In this document: in pieces, positions 26,363-36,484 of the stretch | Layout: the number at the start of each line of letters is the position of its first letter | Numbering within the stretch: the stretch's first letter is position 1 | Source: Alphaproteobacteria bacterium | GTDB lineage: Bacteria; Pseudomonadota; Alphaproteobacteria; UBA828 | Reading direction: 5' to 3' | Length of the DNA: 64,000 nt | Assembly: GCA_022826345.1 (NCBI GenBank) | Contig: JAJDVB010000147.1 | Coordinates: forward strand, 1-64,000 | The notes under the pieces: generated by a model | What the model was told of the DNA's origin: nothing | Database searches by the model: none | Seen by the model: only the letters and a program-made list of their open reading frames with translations | Made by a program: the position numbers and the translations under genes

Positions 26363-27381
26363 ATGGCCGCTGCCGCAACCGACACGACCATGGCCCCGCA
26401 GGCGAGCGCGCCCGTAGCCGCGATGCTCGACATTGCGGGGCTCAACGTCTCCTATCCGATCTATGAAGAGGAGCCGGTGCGCGCGGTGCGGGACCTCGAC
26501 CTCAGCGTGCGTAGCGGCGAGATCGTGGGGCTAGTGGGCGAGTCCGGCTCGGGCAAGACCACGCTCGCCCGCGCGGTGATGGGGCTGCTCACCCAGCCTG
26601 GGCGCATCGACAGCGGCACGATCCAGTTCGACGGCAAGGACATGCGGGCGCTCTCGGAGAACCAACTCAGGGCAGTGCGCGGCAGGGACATCGCCATGGT
26701 GATCCCGAACCCGCGCAGCGAGCTCGACCCGCTGATCCCGGTCGGCAAGCAAATCGCCGCCGTCGCCCGTGCTCATCTCGACATCGGCCGCGCCGAGGCT
26801 GACGAGATGGCGCTCGACATGTTGAAGGCGGTGCACATCCCCGATCCGACGCGCCGCTTCCGCGCCTTCCCTCATGAGCTCAGCGGCGGCATGGCGCAGC
26901 GGGTGGTGATGGCGATCTCGTTGGTCTGCTCGCCCAAGTTCGTGATTTCGGACGACGCCACCAGCGGCCTCGACGTGACGGTGCAGGCGCAGGTGCTCGA
27001 CCTGTTGCGGACTCTCGTGCGCGAACACGACACCTCCATGCTCTTCATCACCCGCGACATCGGTATCACCGCGCACTTCTGCGACCGGGTCGCCGTGATC
27101 TATCGCGGCGAGATCGTCGAGTTCGCGGAGACCGCAAGCTTCTTCGACAATCCGCAGCATCCCTACAGCGTGATGCTGCTCGCTGCCTTTGCCCACAATC
27201 CCGCGCTCCGCAACAAGTGGCACAAGCCGCTCGCGTCGACCGAAGCCGAGGCGGGCCGGGCCTGCCTGTACGCGCCCCGCTGCGTCCACCGCGAGGACGA
27301 GTGTGACGTTCGCCACCCCGACCTGCGCGAGCTTGGCGCCCGCCACCTCGTGCGCTGCCACTTCCCGGTGGAGCGGGTCGC

Positions 27382-27385
<4 letters not shown>
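26363..27385 (+). CDS. ABC transporter ATP-binding protein, DppD-like, with degenerate catalytic residues
   Basis: This is a 340-residue NBD. Walker A GESGSGKTT (59-67) and signature LSGGMAQRV (173-181) are intact. Other positions are not: the Q-loop reads AMVIPNP (P115 where Gln is expected), Walker B reads FVISDDAT (D198 in place of the catalytic Glu) and the H-loop reads LFITRDIG (R231 in place of His). So this half probably binds but hydrolyses ATP poorly. The C-terminal Cys set (C301, C307, C314, C332) of the oligopeptide NBD tail is kept. I chose the ATG at 26363 right after the permease stop; the frame is open further upstream but there it is antisense-like. The gene overlaps the next ATPase by 4 bp (27382-27385). 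Confidence 0.93.
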
Positions 27386-28416
<1,031 letters not shown>

Positions 28417-28434
28417 GGGCTGCCGAACCGTTGC

Positions 28435-29883
28435 TCAGCCCTCCGGCCGCTCGACCGAACGGAACGGGTGGCGGGCACGGAGCGTGTTCACCGCCTCGAA
28501 CACTGCCGGGAAGGTCGGCCGCTCGACGTAGGCGCCATCGCCCTGGTCGGCGCGGATCTCCGAGCCGTCCCACACATGGCGGCCCCGGCTCACGGTGGCG
28601 CGGGCGACGCCGGTCACGGTCATCCCCTCGTAGATGTTGAAGTCGTTGTTCTGCAAGTGCGTCTTGGCCGAGATCGTGCGCGTGGCCTTGGGGTCCCAGA
28701 CCACGATGTCCGCGTCCGAGCCCACCTTGATCGCCCCCTTGCGCGGATAGATGTTGAATATCTTCGCGGCGTTGGTGGACGTGATCGCGACGTACTCGTT
28801 GGCCGTGATCCGGCCGGGCTCGACGCCCTGGTCCCAGAGCACCGACATGCGGTCCTCGATGCCGCTGGTACCGTTGGGGATCTTCGAGAAATCGTCCTTG
28901 CCCATCTCCTTCTGCCAGTTGCAGTAGGCGCAGTGGTCGGTCCCCGTGGTTTGCAGGTTGCCGGACTGCAGGCCGCGCCAGAGCGCCTCCTGATGGTCCT
29001 TGGGCCGGAACGGCGGGCTCATCACGTAGCCGCGGGCGACCTCCGGGTCGGGGTCGTAGTAGACGCTCTCGTCGATCACCAGGTGCTGCGCCAGGCACTC
29101 GCCGTAGACCCGCTGCCCTTCGAGCCGTGCGCGCGTGATCGCCTCCAGCGACTCCCGGCAGGTCACGTGAACGATGTAGATCGGCGCCTTGAGCAGCTGG
29201 GCGATGCGGATCGCGCGGTTGGTCGCCTCGCCCTCGACCTCGGGCGGGCGCGACTGCGGGTGGCCCTCCGGCCCGGTGACGCCTGCCTTGAGTAGCTCCT
29301 GCTGCATCATCCAGACCAGATGGCCGTCCTCGCAATGGACGGTGCAGAGCGCGCCGAGGTCCCGCGCCCGCGCGAAGCTGTGCATCATCTTCTCCGCGTC
29401 AAGCATGACCTCGCCCTTGTAGGCCATGAAGTGCTTGAAGCTGTTGACGCCGTGATCGCGGGTCAGCGTCTCCATGTCCTCGTGAATCTCGTCGTTCCAG
29501 TTGGTAATCGTGACGTGGAAGGAATAATCGGACGGCGCCTTCGCCGCGCGTTGCTGCCAGATGCGGTAGGCGTCCATGGGCCGCTGGTCGGGTGCGGGGA
29601 TGACGAAGTCGATGATCATGGTGGTGCCGCCCGAGAGGCCCGCGGCGGGGCCGGTGTAGAAGTCGTCGCCGGTCACGGTGTCCATGAACGGCGTTTCCAT
29701 GTGGGTGTGGGGGTCGATGCCGCCTGGCATGACCAGCGCCTCTCCGGCATCCACCGTCGCCGTGCCCGCGGGCACGTCGAGGCCGGTCCCGATCTCCTGA
29801 ATCTTGCCGTCCGCGCAATAGATGTCGGCGACGTAGCGCTCGTCTGCGGTCACCACCGTGCCGCCCCTGATCAACGTCGACAT
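28435..29883 (-). CDS. hydA: Dihydropyrimidinase / D-hydantoinase
   Basis: This is a 482-residue amidohydrolase that opens cyclic ureides (dihydrouracil, hydantoins) to N-carbamoyl amino acids. Binuclear-metal ligands are visible: H59 and H61 (DPHTHMETP), carbamylated K150 (SFKHFMAYKG), H183 (TVHCEDG), a His in YIVHVTC and an Asp in TGTDHCAY. I chose the ATG at 29883; the open frame continues upstream but loses family similarity. It converges on the ABC importer and lies 7.5 kb from urease. No N-carbamoylase or beta-ureidopropionase is seen in the window. Confidence 0.92.
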   Translation of the reverse strand: MSTLIRGGTVVTADERYVADIYCADGKIQEIGTGLDVPAGTATVDAGEALVMPGGIDPHTHMETPFMDTVTGDDFYTGPAAGLSGGTTMIIDFVIPAPDQRPMDAYRIWQQRAAKAPSDYSFHVTITNWNDEIHEDMETLTRDHGVNSFKHFMAYKGEVMLDAEKMMHSFARARDLGALCTVHCEDGHLVWMMQQELLKAGVTGPEGHPQSRPPEVEGEATNRAIRIAQLLKAPIYIVHVTCRESLEAITRARLEGQRVYGECLAQHLVIDESVYYDPDPEVARGYVMSPPFRPKDHQEALWRGLQSGNLQTTGTDHCAYCNWQKEMGKDDFSKIPNGTSGIEDRMSVLWDQGVEPGRITANEYVAITSTNAAKIFNIYPRKGAIKVGSDADIVVWDPKATRTISAKTHLQNNDFNIYEGMTVTGVARATVSRGRHVWDGSEIRADQGDGAYVERPTFPAVFEAVNTLRARHPFRSVERPEG

Positions 29884-30031
29884 GGCTGCCTCCCTTCCTG
29901 GCGCGGTCGGTTCCAGCCACCGGCACCACCTGGGCCGGCCGTGCCGAACCGTTGCCGCGCGATATCCGCTGCCCCACACTACCCCATCTGCGACGCAGAA
30001 TTGCGAACTTCGCAGAACTGGAGGGCCGGAG

Positions 30032-30490
30032 ATGGAAGTGCAATGCCAGCGGGAGGTGCGGGAGTTCCACACCTTCCTGCGCGACTGGCTGGCCGGTGCC
30101 GTGCCGCGCACGGCCGAGAGCTTCGCCCGGTTCTCCGGTGTGATGGGCGAGGGGCTCGAGGTGATCGGCCCGCGCGGCACGGTGACCGGGCGCGAAGCGC
30201 TGGTGAGTGAGTTCGAAGGGCTGCACGGCGAGCTTGTCGCCGATGCCGACGCCGACGCATTCGAGATCTGGATCGAGAATTTTCGCTGCCGCTGGGCCGT
30301 GGGCGATCATGCGCTGGTGACTTACGAGGAGTGGCACCGGCGGCAGGGCGCGGAATCGGCGCGTCTCTCGACTGCCCTCTTCAGCCGCGCGGAGGCGACG
30401 CCCTGCGGAGTCATGTGGCTCCACGTTCACGAGACCTGGCTGCCGGGCCGCGCGCCGGGGGGCGGCGAGCGCTTCCCCGAAACCGACTGA
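30032..30490 (+). CDS. NTF2/SnoaL-like protein
   Basis: This is a 152-residue protein with the size and pattern of the cone-shaped NTF2-like fold (DUF4440/SnoaL type). It begins REVREFHTFLRDWLAGAVPR and includes GPRGTVTGREALVSEFEGLH and VTYEEWHRRQ. No catalytic set is evident. I chose the ATG at 30032, preceded by GGAGGGCCGGAG. It is divergent from the hydantoinase and just upstream of a quinone-oxidoreductase gene. Function unknown. Confidence 0.6.
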   Translation: MEVQCQREVREFHTFLRDWLAGAVPRTAESFARFSGVMGEGLEVIGPRGTVTGREALVSEFEGLHGELVADADADAFEIWIENFRCRWAVGDHALVTYEEWHRRQGAESARLSTALFSRAEATPCGVMWLHVHETWLPGRAPGGGERFPETD

Positions 30491-30516
30491 GCAGGCCGGA
30501 GCGACCGGGACGCGCC

Positions 30517-31647
30517 ATGACCGGACCCGCGACCATCGAGCCTTCGAGCCCTGCGGCACCGGCCGGCGCCGTGCCCCTCGAAGCAGTCCACACCCGCGAG
30601 CGCCAATTCACCCGCATCTTCACGACGATGTACGGCCAGAAACACCGCGCCAGAACCCGGCTGCCGGTCAAGACGCAGGCCGTGCGGATGCACGCGGCCG
30701 GCGGGCCGGAGGTGCTGCAGGTCGAGGACCTCTGGGTGCCGGACCCCGGCGCCACCGAGGTGCGCGTCGCGCAGAAGGCGATCGGCCTCAACTTCCTCGA
30801 CACTTATCAACGCAGTGGCGCCTTCCCCTCGCCGGGGCTGCCCTGGGTCATCGGCTTCGAGGGCGCGGGTGTTATCGAGGCTGTCGGCGGCGCGGTGACG
30901 GCGTTCAAGGAGGGCGACCGCGTGGCTTACGCGAGCGCGCCGCCCGGCGCCTACGCGGGGCTCCGCACCATCGCGGCGGACGCGTTGGTCAGGCTGCCCG
31001 ACGCCATCGACTTCGAGCAGGCCGCTGCCGCCATGCTGAAGGGCATGACGGCGGAATACCTGGTCCACAAGAGCGGCGCGGTGCAGCCGGGCGACACCGT
31101 GCTGGTTCATGCGGCGGCGGGCGGCACCGGCCTGCTGCTCTGCCAATGGCTCGCGCATGTTGGTGCTACCGTCATCGGCTGCACCGGTGGTGACGAGAAG
31201 CGCGGGCTCGCCCAGGTCCACGGCTGCCACCACGCCATCGACTATCGAAGGGAGGACGTTGCCGCCCGCGTCGCCGCGCTCACCGGCGGCGAGGGACTTG
31301 CCGTCGCATACGATTCCGTCGGCCGGGATACCGCCGAGGCCTCTGTCGCCTGCCTTCGCCCCGGCGGCACGCTGGTGCTCTACGGTAGCTCGTCGGGCGC
31401 TCCGCCGCAGAGCGCTCTCGCCGCGGCGGCGGCGAAGTCCATCAGGATCGTGCGCCCCGGTCTCTTCCAAGAGAACGACACGCCGGCGGCGCTCCAGGCG
31501 CGTGCCAGCGCGCTCTTCGAGATGCTGGAGAGCGGCGCGGTCGCCCCCCTTATCGACCGGCGCTATCCGCTCGCCGATGCGGCGGACGCCCATCGCGACC
31601 TCGAAGCGCGGCGCACCACCGGCCAGAGCGTGCTGATCCCCTCGTAA
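30517..31647 (+). CDS. Quinone oxidoreductase / zeta-crystallin family (MDR)
   Basis: This is a 376-residue NADPH-dependent medium-chain reductase without the zinc ligands. The core starts near residue 55 (VRMHAAGGPEVLQVEDLWVP), with IGLNFLDTYQRSG, GFEGAGVIEAVG, LVHAAAGGTGLLLCQW (Rossmann) and AYDSVGRDT. About 50 extra residues precede the family's usual start, so a start further downstream (for example near 30628) is possible. It probably reduces quinones or enones in the cytosol. Confidence 0.85.
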   Translation: MTGPATIEPSSPAAPAGAVPLEAVHTRERQFTRIFTTMYGQKHRARTRLPVKTQAVRMHAAGGPEVLQVEDLWVPDPGATEVRVAQKAIGLNFLDTYQRSGAFPSPGLPWVIGFEGAGVIEAVGGAVTAFKEGDRVAYASAPPGAYAGLRTIAADALVRLPDAIDFEQAAAAMLKGMTAEYLVHKSGAVQPGDTVLVHAAAGGTGLLLCQWLAHVGATVIGCTGGDEKRGLAQVHGCHHAIDYRREDVAARVAALTGGEGLAVAYDSVGRDTAEASVACLRPGGTLVLYGSSSGAPPQSALAAAAAKSIRIVRPGLFQENDTPAALQARASALFEMLESGAVAPLIDRRYPLADAADAHRDLEARRTTGQSVLIPS

Positions 31648-31737
31648 CTTTCGGCAATTTCGGCGCGTTGAGAGTGCCGGGGATATGCACTATCACGGGG
31701 CCGCACTCACACCACCCTGCGGGCACGGGAGTCATCG

Positions 31738-32496
31738 ATGAGCAGGCCGACAGTCATGATCACGGGCGCCGGAATCGGCATCGGGCACGCCACCGCCTTG
31801 GCCTTCGGCCGGGCCGGCTATCACGTCTACGTCACCGACGTGCTCGACGAGGAGGGGCAGGGCACCGTCGCCGCGATCGAGGCGGAAGGCGGCAGCGCGA
31901 GCTTCAGCCATGTGGACGTGACCGACAGCGCCAACGTGAACGACGCGGTCGCGGCTGCGGAGGCCGCCACCGGCCCGCTCGACGCCGCCATCGCCAACGC
32001 CGGCATCGCCCACAAGGTGCCGCTCACCGAGATGAGTGACGAGAAGTGGGACCACACCCTCGACGTCGACCTCTCGGGCGTGTTCCGGCTGCTGCGCGCG
32101 GCAGCGCCGGGAATGCGCGAGGCGAAGCGGGGCGCGATGGTGGCCGTCTCCTCGGTCATGGGCACGACGTGGGGCTGGCACGATCACGTGCAGTACAACG
32201 CGGCCAAGTCCGGCGTGGTGGGGCTGGTGCGCGGCATGGCCTGCGACCTGGGCGGCGACGGCATCCGCGTCAACGGCATCGCCCCCGGCTTCATCAAGAC
32301 CGCGCAGGCGCTCTCGACCGTGCACTCGCTCGGGCTCGCGGGGCTGGAGGCGGCCGCCGAATACATCCCCCTCGGCCGCTACGGCGAAGCGGACGACATC
32401 GCCGACGTGATCCTCTTCCTCTGCTCCGACGGCGCGCGCTACGTGAGCGGCCAGACCATCATCGTCGATGGCGGGGTCACGGTGGGGCGGTATTGA
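31738..32496 (+). CDS. Short-chain dehydrogenase (FabG-like)
   Basis: This is a 252-residue classical SDR with cofactor loop TGAGIGIGHA, Asp in VTDVLDEEG (suggesting NAD(H)), NAGIAHKV, Ser in VAVSSVMG, catalytic YNAAKSG and the C-terminal GQTIIVDGGVTVG. Substrate unknown. It stands alone between the oxidoreductase and the convergent lipoprotein gene. Confidence 0.9.
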   Translation: MSRPTVMITGAGIGIGHATALAFGRAGYHVYVTDVLDEEGQGTVAAIEAEGGSASFSHVDVTDSANVNDAVAAAEAATGPLDAAIANAGIAHKVPLTEMSDEKWDHTLDVDLSGVFRLLRAAAPGMREAKRGAMVAVSSVMGTTWGWHDHVQYNAAKSGVVGLVRGMACDLGGDGIRVNGIAPGFIKTAQALSTVHSLGLAGLEAAAEYIPLGRYGEADDIADVILFLCSDGARYVSGQTIIVDGGVTVGRY

Positions 32497-32520
32497 GGGG
32501 AGGTGCGAGGGGCGTCCGCG

Positions 32521-33765
32521 CTACTCGTCTTTCGCCGCGCCGAAGGAGCCGATGACGGCGCCGTTCGTGAACGCGGCGTCGAAGGTGCCGGCCACGGCGC
32601 TCGAGAGCGTGGACTGGTTGCCCGGCGTCGCACCGTCGTCGTCGACGGCGACGGGTCCGAAGAACTGGCCGCTCCAGGTGCCCACCATGCCTTGGTCGCC
32701 CTCGGTCGCGCCGCGGAACGTGCCGTCTTGCTGACTGCCAAACCGCGCCGCCTCCAGCTCGACGCTCCAGCTTGAGTCGATGGGGCTGCCGCGCTGGTCC
32801 CCGAAATCCTCGATCGTGCCGACAATCGAGTAGTGCTTGTTGACGGCCACGTCGTCGCCGCCGAAATAGGCCGTCAACGTCGCGTCGGCGGTGAATTGGC
32901 CGCCCGCCCGGTTCAGGATTTCACCGTCCAGCGTGAAGGTCCTGATCACGTAGAGACCTGTTGCCGCCCCTGTGTAGGTGGCGCTGCCTTCGAGACTTTG
33001 AACGGTGCCGATTGGAGACTCGGCGGTGCCGCCGGCGATGGCGGCCGCCATGATCACGGGCTGGTCGTTCTCTTCCGACTCATTCATCCAGTAGCCGAAA
33101 TGGACGTAATCGGAGTCCGGGACCGACACGAGGAACTCGTCGTCGTCGGGTACGAAGGTCCAGTCGCCGCCGACGGTGTTTAATTTGGCGTCCAAACCGG
33201 TCGAGAGTGTGCACGTCGTGACACATGTGTAAGTACCTGGCGCGCCGTCGAACATGCCCGTGAACGTAGCGCCGTCCGTGAACGGCACGCCCACCTGATT
33301 GACCGCAGACGGGAACTCGGCCACGCCGCTGACCAGTCCTGCGTTCGAGGTGTCCAGCACCAAGGCCCCATTGCCGTCGAGCGCGTGGACCATGTGAAAC
33401 GCCGTGGGCGTCGGCTCGCCCTTGTTGTTGTATACGACAAACGTATCAGTTGAATCCGACTCATTCGTTCGCTCGTACACTGTGTCGGCCCAGCCGTCGA
33501 TTGTGGCTCTGGCCGCGTCCGTCGTCTCCTCGAGCATGGCGCTGTCGGCGGGCGTTCCCGAGCCGTCCGCGTTCAGCAGGTCCGGTGCCGTTGACGGGGG
33601 ATCCGCGGTGATCGCCGTGTCGAGCGCCTCACCGCTGGCTATGGGCATCGGTGGAGGGGACGACCCGCCACCACCCCCGCCGCCGCAAGCAGACAGGCCT
33701 CCGGCCAAGCCGCCAGCCATCAGGAGAACTGTTACCGAGCGAAGGGAGGTGGCTTTGCATCTCAT
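32521..33765 (-). CDS. TbpB-like surface lipoprotein
   Basis: This is a 414-residue protein with a lipoprotein signal ending LSAC (C27), then a Gly-rich tether and Pro linker. The C-terminal half has the beta-barrel signature of transferrin-binding-protein-B-like domains: TADATLTAYFGG, GTIEDFG, WSVELEAARF, GTFRGATEGDQGMVGTWSGQ and the ending AFTNGAVIGSFGA. Such proteins are anchored in the outer membrane, often displayed on the surface by Slam (DUF560). No Slam or TonB receptor gene is in the window. Ligand unknown. The 240 bp upstream (33766-34005) shows nothing definite. Confidence 0.75.
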   Translation of the reverse strand: MRCKATSLRSVTVLLMAGGLAGGLSACGGGGGGGSSPPPMPIASGEALDTAITADPPSTAPDLLNADGSGTPADSAMLEETTDAARATIDGWADTVYERTNESDSTDTFVVYNNKGEPTPTAFHMVHALDGNGALVLDTSNAGLVSGVAEFPSAVNQVGVPFTDGATFTGMFDGAPGTYTCVTTCTLSTGLDAKLNTVGGDWTFVPDDDEFLVSVPDSDYVHFGYWMNESEENDQPVIMAAAIAGGTAESPIGTVQSLEGSATYTGAATGLYVIRTFTLDGEILNRAGGQFTADATLTAYFGGDDVAVNKHYSIVGTIEDFGDQRGSPIDSSWSVELEAARFGSQQDGTFRGATEGDQGMVGTWSGQFFGPVAVDDDGATPGNQSTLSSAVAGTFDAAFTNGAVIGSFGAAKDE

Positions 33766-34005
33766 GGTGTGGCGTTCCTCAGCAGCAAGAGTCGGTCGGC
33801 GCTGGGTGGCAATGCGGGCGAGCCCTGCGCGCGTTGGCCGTCTAGGGAGTGACCTCTCGAAGCATCCCGTCAGCGTCGCGACTCGAGAAAGAACATGGCG
33901 GAAACGGTGGGACGCTCGGTCAGGCGAGTCAACACGGCGAAAGGAGAGGATGAGGGAAGTCCCGGCCGCCGGCTTTCCGCCGAGACGGATGATGCGGTGC
34001 CGAAC

Positions 34006-34611
34006 CTAGAGGACGGCGTCGGGCCCCAATAGCGCGGCGCGGAATCGGTCCTTGAGGTAGGTTCCGTCGCGGGGTGGGAGGACGCGGGGGAGGGGCTCGG
34101 CGTGCACCTTCACCGTGAGGAAGGTGGGTCCCGGCGTCTCGTGAACTAGCGGGAGCGCGGCGCGGAGGCCGGCTTCGTCCGCAACCTGCCGCGCCTCGGC
34201 GAAGCCGCAAGCGGCGGCTGCGCCGGCGAGGTCGGTGCGGTGCGCCGTGTGCGTGGGCTGCATCCCGGTCTCGCCGTGACGCTCGTTGTCGAGCACGACG
34301 AGGGCGAGATTGGGCGGCGCCTGGGTCGCGATGGTGGCGAGGCTCGCGAGCCCCATCAGCATGTCGCCGTCGCCCGTCAGCACCAGCACGCGGCGCGCGG
34401 GCTGCGCCAGCGCGAGGCCGAGGCCGATCATCGATGCGTTGCCCATCGCACCCCAGAGCGAGAAGTGGAGCGGGTTGTCGCCGAGCGCGGCGCAGTCCCA
34501 GGTCGCGGAGCCGAGGCCCGGGATCACCAGCACGTCGTCGCGGCCTTCGAGCAGCACCGCCGTCGCCGTGCGCCGGTCCAGGGTCGTCTCGGGCTGCGCG
34601 CGGCGCGTCAT
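34006..34611 (-). CDS. TPP-dependent decarboxylase, beta subunit (sulfopyruvate/phosphonopyruvate decarboxylase-like)
   Basis: This is a 201-residue C-terminal TPP-enzyme domain. The TPP/Mg motif GDGDMLMGLASLATIA continues to LVVLDNERHGETGMQPTHT (GDG...N). That sequence is close to ComE, the beta subunit of sulfopyruvate decarboxylase, and to phosphonopyruvate decarboxylase. It overlaps the alpha subunit gene by 4 bp. The heterodimer probably decarboxylates a 3-substituted pyruvate; the exact substrate is not shown. Confidence 0.8.
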   Translation of the reverse strand: MTRRAQPETTLDRRTATAVLLEGRDDVLVIPGLGSATWDCAALGDNPLHFSLWGAMGNASMIGLGLALAQPARRVLVLTGDGDMLMGLASLATIATQAPPNLALVVLDNERHGETGMQPTHTAHRTDLAGAAAACGFAEARQVADEAGLRAALPLVHETPGPTFLTVKVHAEPLPRVLPPRDGTYLKDRFRAALLGPDAVL

Positions 34612-35120
34612 CCGTCGAAGCTCTTGGCGCCGATCACGCGCTGGCCGATGAGGACCGCGGCCGCCGCCTGGCTCTCGAAGGCGATGGCGGCGGCGGCCTC
34701 GATGGTCTCGAACGCGTCATCCGGGTCGTCCACGCGGGAGACGATCACGCCGCATTGCTCGAGATGCGCGGCAGTCCCCTGGCCCATGGGGAGCTGCCAC
34801 GGATTGGTCTCGCCCCACTCGCCCCGCATGGTGACCAGCGAAAGGAAGGGGAAGCGGCAGGTGCGGATCAGCGAGAGCGCGGCGACGCAGTTGCCGGCTC
34901 CGCTCGATTGCATCAGCAGCGCCGCTCGCTCCCCACCGAGCCAGGCACCGGCGATGAGCGCCGGGCCCTCCTGCTCATGGGCGAGCAGCACCGTGCGCAT
35001 GGTCTCGTCGGCTTCGCAAAGGCCGAGCAGCGCTGAGAGGCCCGCATCCGGCACGTAGGCAACCTGGCGCACGCCGGCGGCGCACAGCGCCCGATGGGCG
35101 TGGCCGCCCCAGCCGCTCAC
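34608..35120 (-). CDS. TPP-dependent decarboxylase, alpha subunit (sulfopyruvate decarboxylase-like)
   Basis: This is a 170-residue N-terminal (PYR) TPP-enzyme domain with AYVPDAGLSALL, HEQEGPALIAGAWLGGERAA (the Glu activating TPP) and LLMQSSGAGNCVAAL with SLVTMRGEWGE. It pairs with the overlapping beta gene. Homologues act in coenzyme M synthesis in archaea and in sulfonate or phosphonate metabolism in bacteria. No other such genes are adjacent. Confidence 0.8.
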   Translation of the reverse strand: MSGWGGHAHRALCAAGVRQVAYVPDAGLSALLGLCEADETMRTVLLAHEQEGPALIAGAWLGGERAALLMQSSGAGNCVAALSLIRTCRFPFLSLVTMRGEWGETNPWQLPMGQGTAAHLEQCGVIVSRVDDPDDAFETIEAAAAIAFESQAAAAVLIGQRVIGAKSFDG

Positions 35121-35163
35121 CGGCGGTCCCGAACGTCGAGAAATGGAGGGGAAGGCGCGCGGG

Positions 35164-35484
35164 CTATTCGGCGCTGACCTGGCCCTTCGCCTCGTCCAGC
35201 AGGCGCTCCATCTGGGTGCGGATCAGATGATCGTCCGCCTCGATGCCCTTCTGGGTCAGGTCGCCGACCACCTTGCGCACCACGTCGTCGTCGCCCGGCT
35301 CCTCGAAGTCGGCCATGACCACCTGCTTGGCGTAGGCCTCGGCATCGTCGCCCGCGATCCCCATCTTCTCCGCCGCCCACAGGCCGAGAAGCTTGTTGCG
35401 CCGGGCGATGACCTTGAACTGAAACTCCTGATCGTGCTTGAACTTCGCCTCGGCGGCTTTCTTGCGGTCATCGAACGTGTTCAT
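35164..35484 (-). CDS. DUF1476 protein (F1-ATPase zeta inhibitor type)
   Basis: This is a 106-residue protein starting MNTFDDRKKAAEAKFKHDQE with NKLLGLWAAEKMG, matching the alphaproteobacteria-specific DUF1476 family, whose Paracoccus member inhibits F1-ATPase by blocking rotation. I chose the ATG at 35484, although the frame is open much further upstream over the antisense of the NRDE gene. The family supports the taxonomic placement. Confidence 0.9.
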   Translation of the reverse strand: MNTFDDRKKAAEAKFKHDQEFQFKVIARRNKLLGLWAAEKMGIAGDDAEAYAKQVVMADFEEPGDDDVVRKVVGDLTQKGIEADDHLIRTQMERLLDEAKGQVSAE

Positions 35485-35583
35485 ACCCCAGGCTCCCAGC
35501 CGATGATTGGACGCGCGCGCATTGTGCCAGAGCGGCCCGCGCCGGTCCACGGCGGGCGCGGCCCGTTCGGCAGGTAAGACGGC

Positions 35584-36333
35584 ATGTGTACCCTCGTGAT
35601 CCTGCGGCGCCCCGGCCACGACTGGCCGGTCGTGATCGCCGCCAACCGCGACGAGATGATCGGCCGCCCCTGGCTGACGCCGGCCCGCCACTGGCCCGAC
35701 CGGGCGCACGTGACTGCGGGCCAGGATGAGCTCGCCGGCGGAAGCTGGCTCGGCGTCAACGACGACGGCCTCTGCGCCGGCATCCTGAACCGCACCGGCG
35801 CGCTCGGGCCGGCGGCCGGCAAGCGCTCGCGGGGCGAGCTGGTGCTGGATGCGCTGGATCATGCCGACGCCGCGGCTGCGGCCATGGCGCTCGCCGATAT
35901 CGACGGTGCGGCCTATCGCCCCTTCAACCTCGTGGTCGCCGATTCGGAGGAGGCGTTCTGGCTGCGCCACGACGGCGGCACGGCGCCGGTCTTCCATGCG
36001 TTGCCCGAGGGGCTTTCCATGTTCACTGCGCGCGAGCGCAACGACTTCGAATCGGCGCGAATTCGCACGCATCTCGCGGCCTTCGAGGCGGCGGCGCCGC
36101 CCGATCCGGAGCGCGGCGCCTGGGACGACTGGGCCGCGCTGCTCGCGCGCGGGGCGCGCGACTCGGGCGGCGATCCGGAGGCCGCCATGTGCATCGAACC
36201 TGTCGGCGGATTCGGCACGGTCAACGCCTCGCTGATTGCGCTGCCGCGCCCTGGCCGGCCCGACACCGCTCCGGCCTGGCTTTTCGCGGCGGGGCCACCG
36301 AATCGTCATCTATTTGAAAACATTGAAATTTAG
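35584..36333 (+). CDS. NRDE-family protein (TANGO2-like)
   Basis: This is a 249-residue protein starting MCTLVILRRPGHDWPVVIAA with the eponymous AANRDE motif, then GGSWLGVNDDGLCAGILNR, all typical. The N-terminal Cys2 suggests an Ntn-hydrolase-like fold. Biochemical role unsettled; TANGO2 homologues have been tied to heme or lipid handling. It is monocistronic, just before the purine cluster. Confidence 0.9.
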   Translation: MCTLVILRRPGHDWPVVIAANRDEMIGRPWLTPARHWPDRAHVTAGQDELAGGSWLGVNDDGLCAGILNRTGALGPAAGKRSRGELVLDALDHADAAAAAMALADIDGAAYRPFNLVVADSEEAFWLRHDGGTAPVFHALPEGLSMFTARERNDFESARIRTHLAAFEAAAPPDPERGAWDDWAALLARGARDSGGDPEAAMCIEPVGGFGTVNASLIALPRPGRPDTAPAWLFAAGPPNRHLFENIEI

Positions 36334-36484
36334 AATGCCGCGTCCGCGCTCTCGGCAGCCGGCTCACCAAGGACGACCGACGACAGGCAATTGTACTGCC
36401 CCCTTGTTCTGACTATGTTGGCAAGGTAACGGGCGGGCACGGTGCCGACCCGGCGCAACGCCCCCCACATCGAGGATCCCCACC

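Noticed and set aside
24333..26378. 681-codon minus-strand frame
   Set aside because: Rich in Asp, Glu, Arg and His repeats, antisense to two clear permease genes; no domain.
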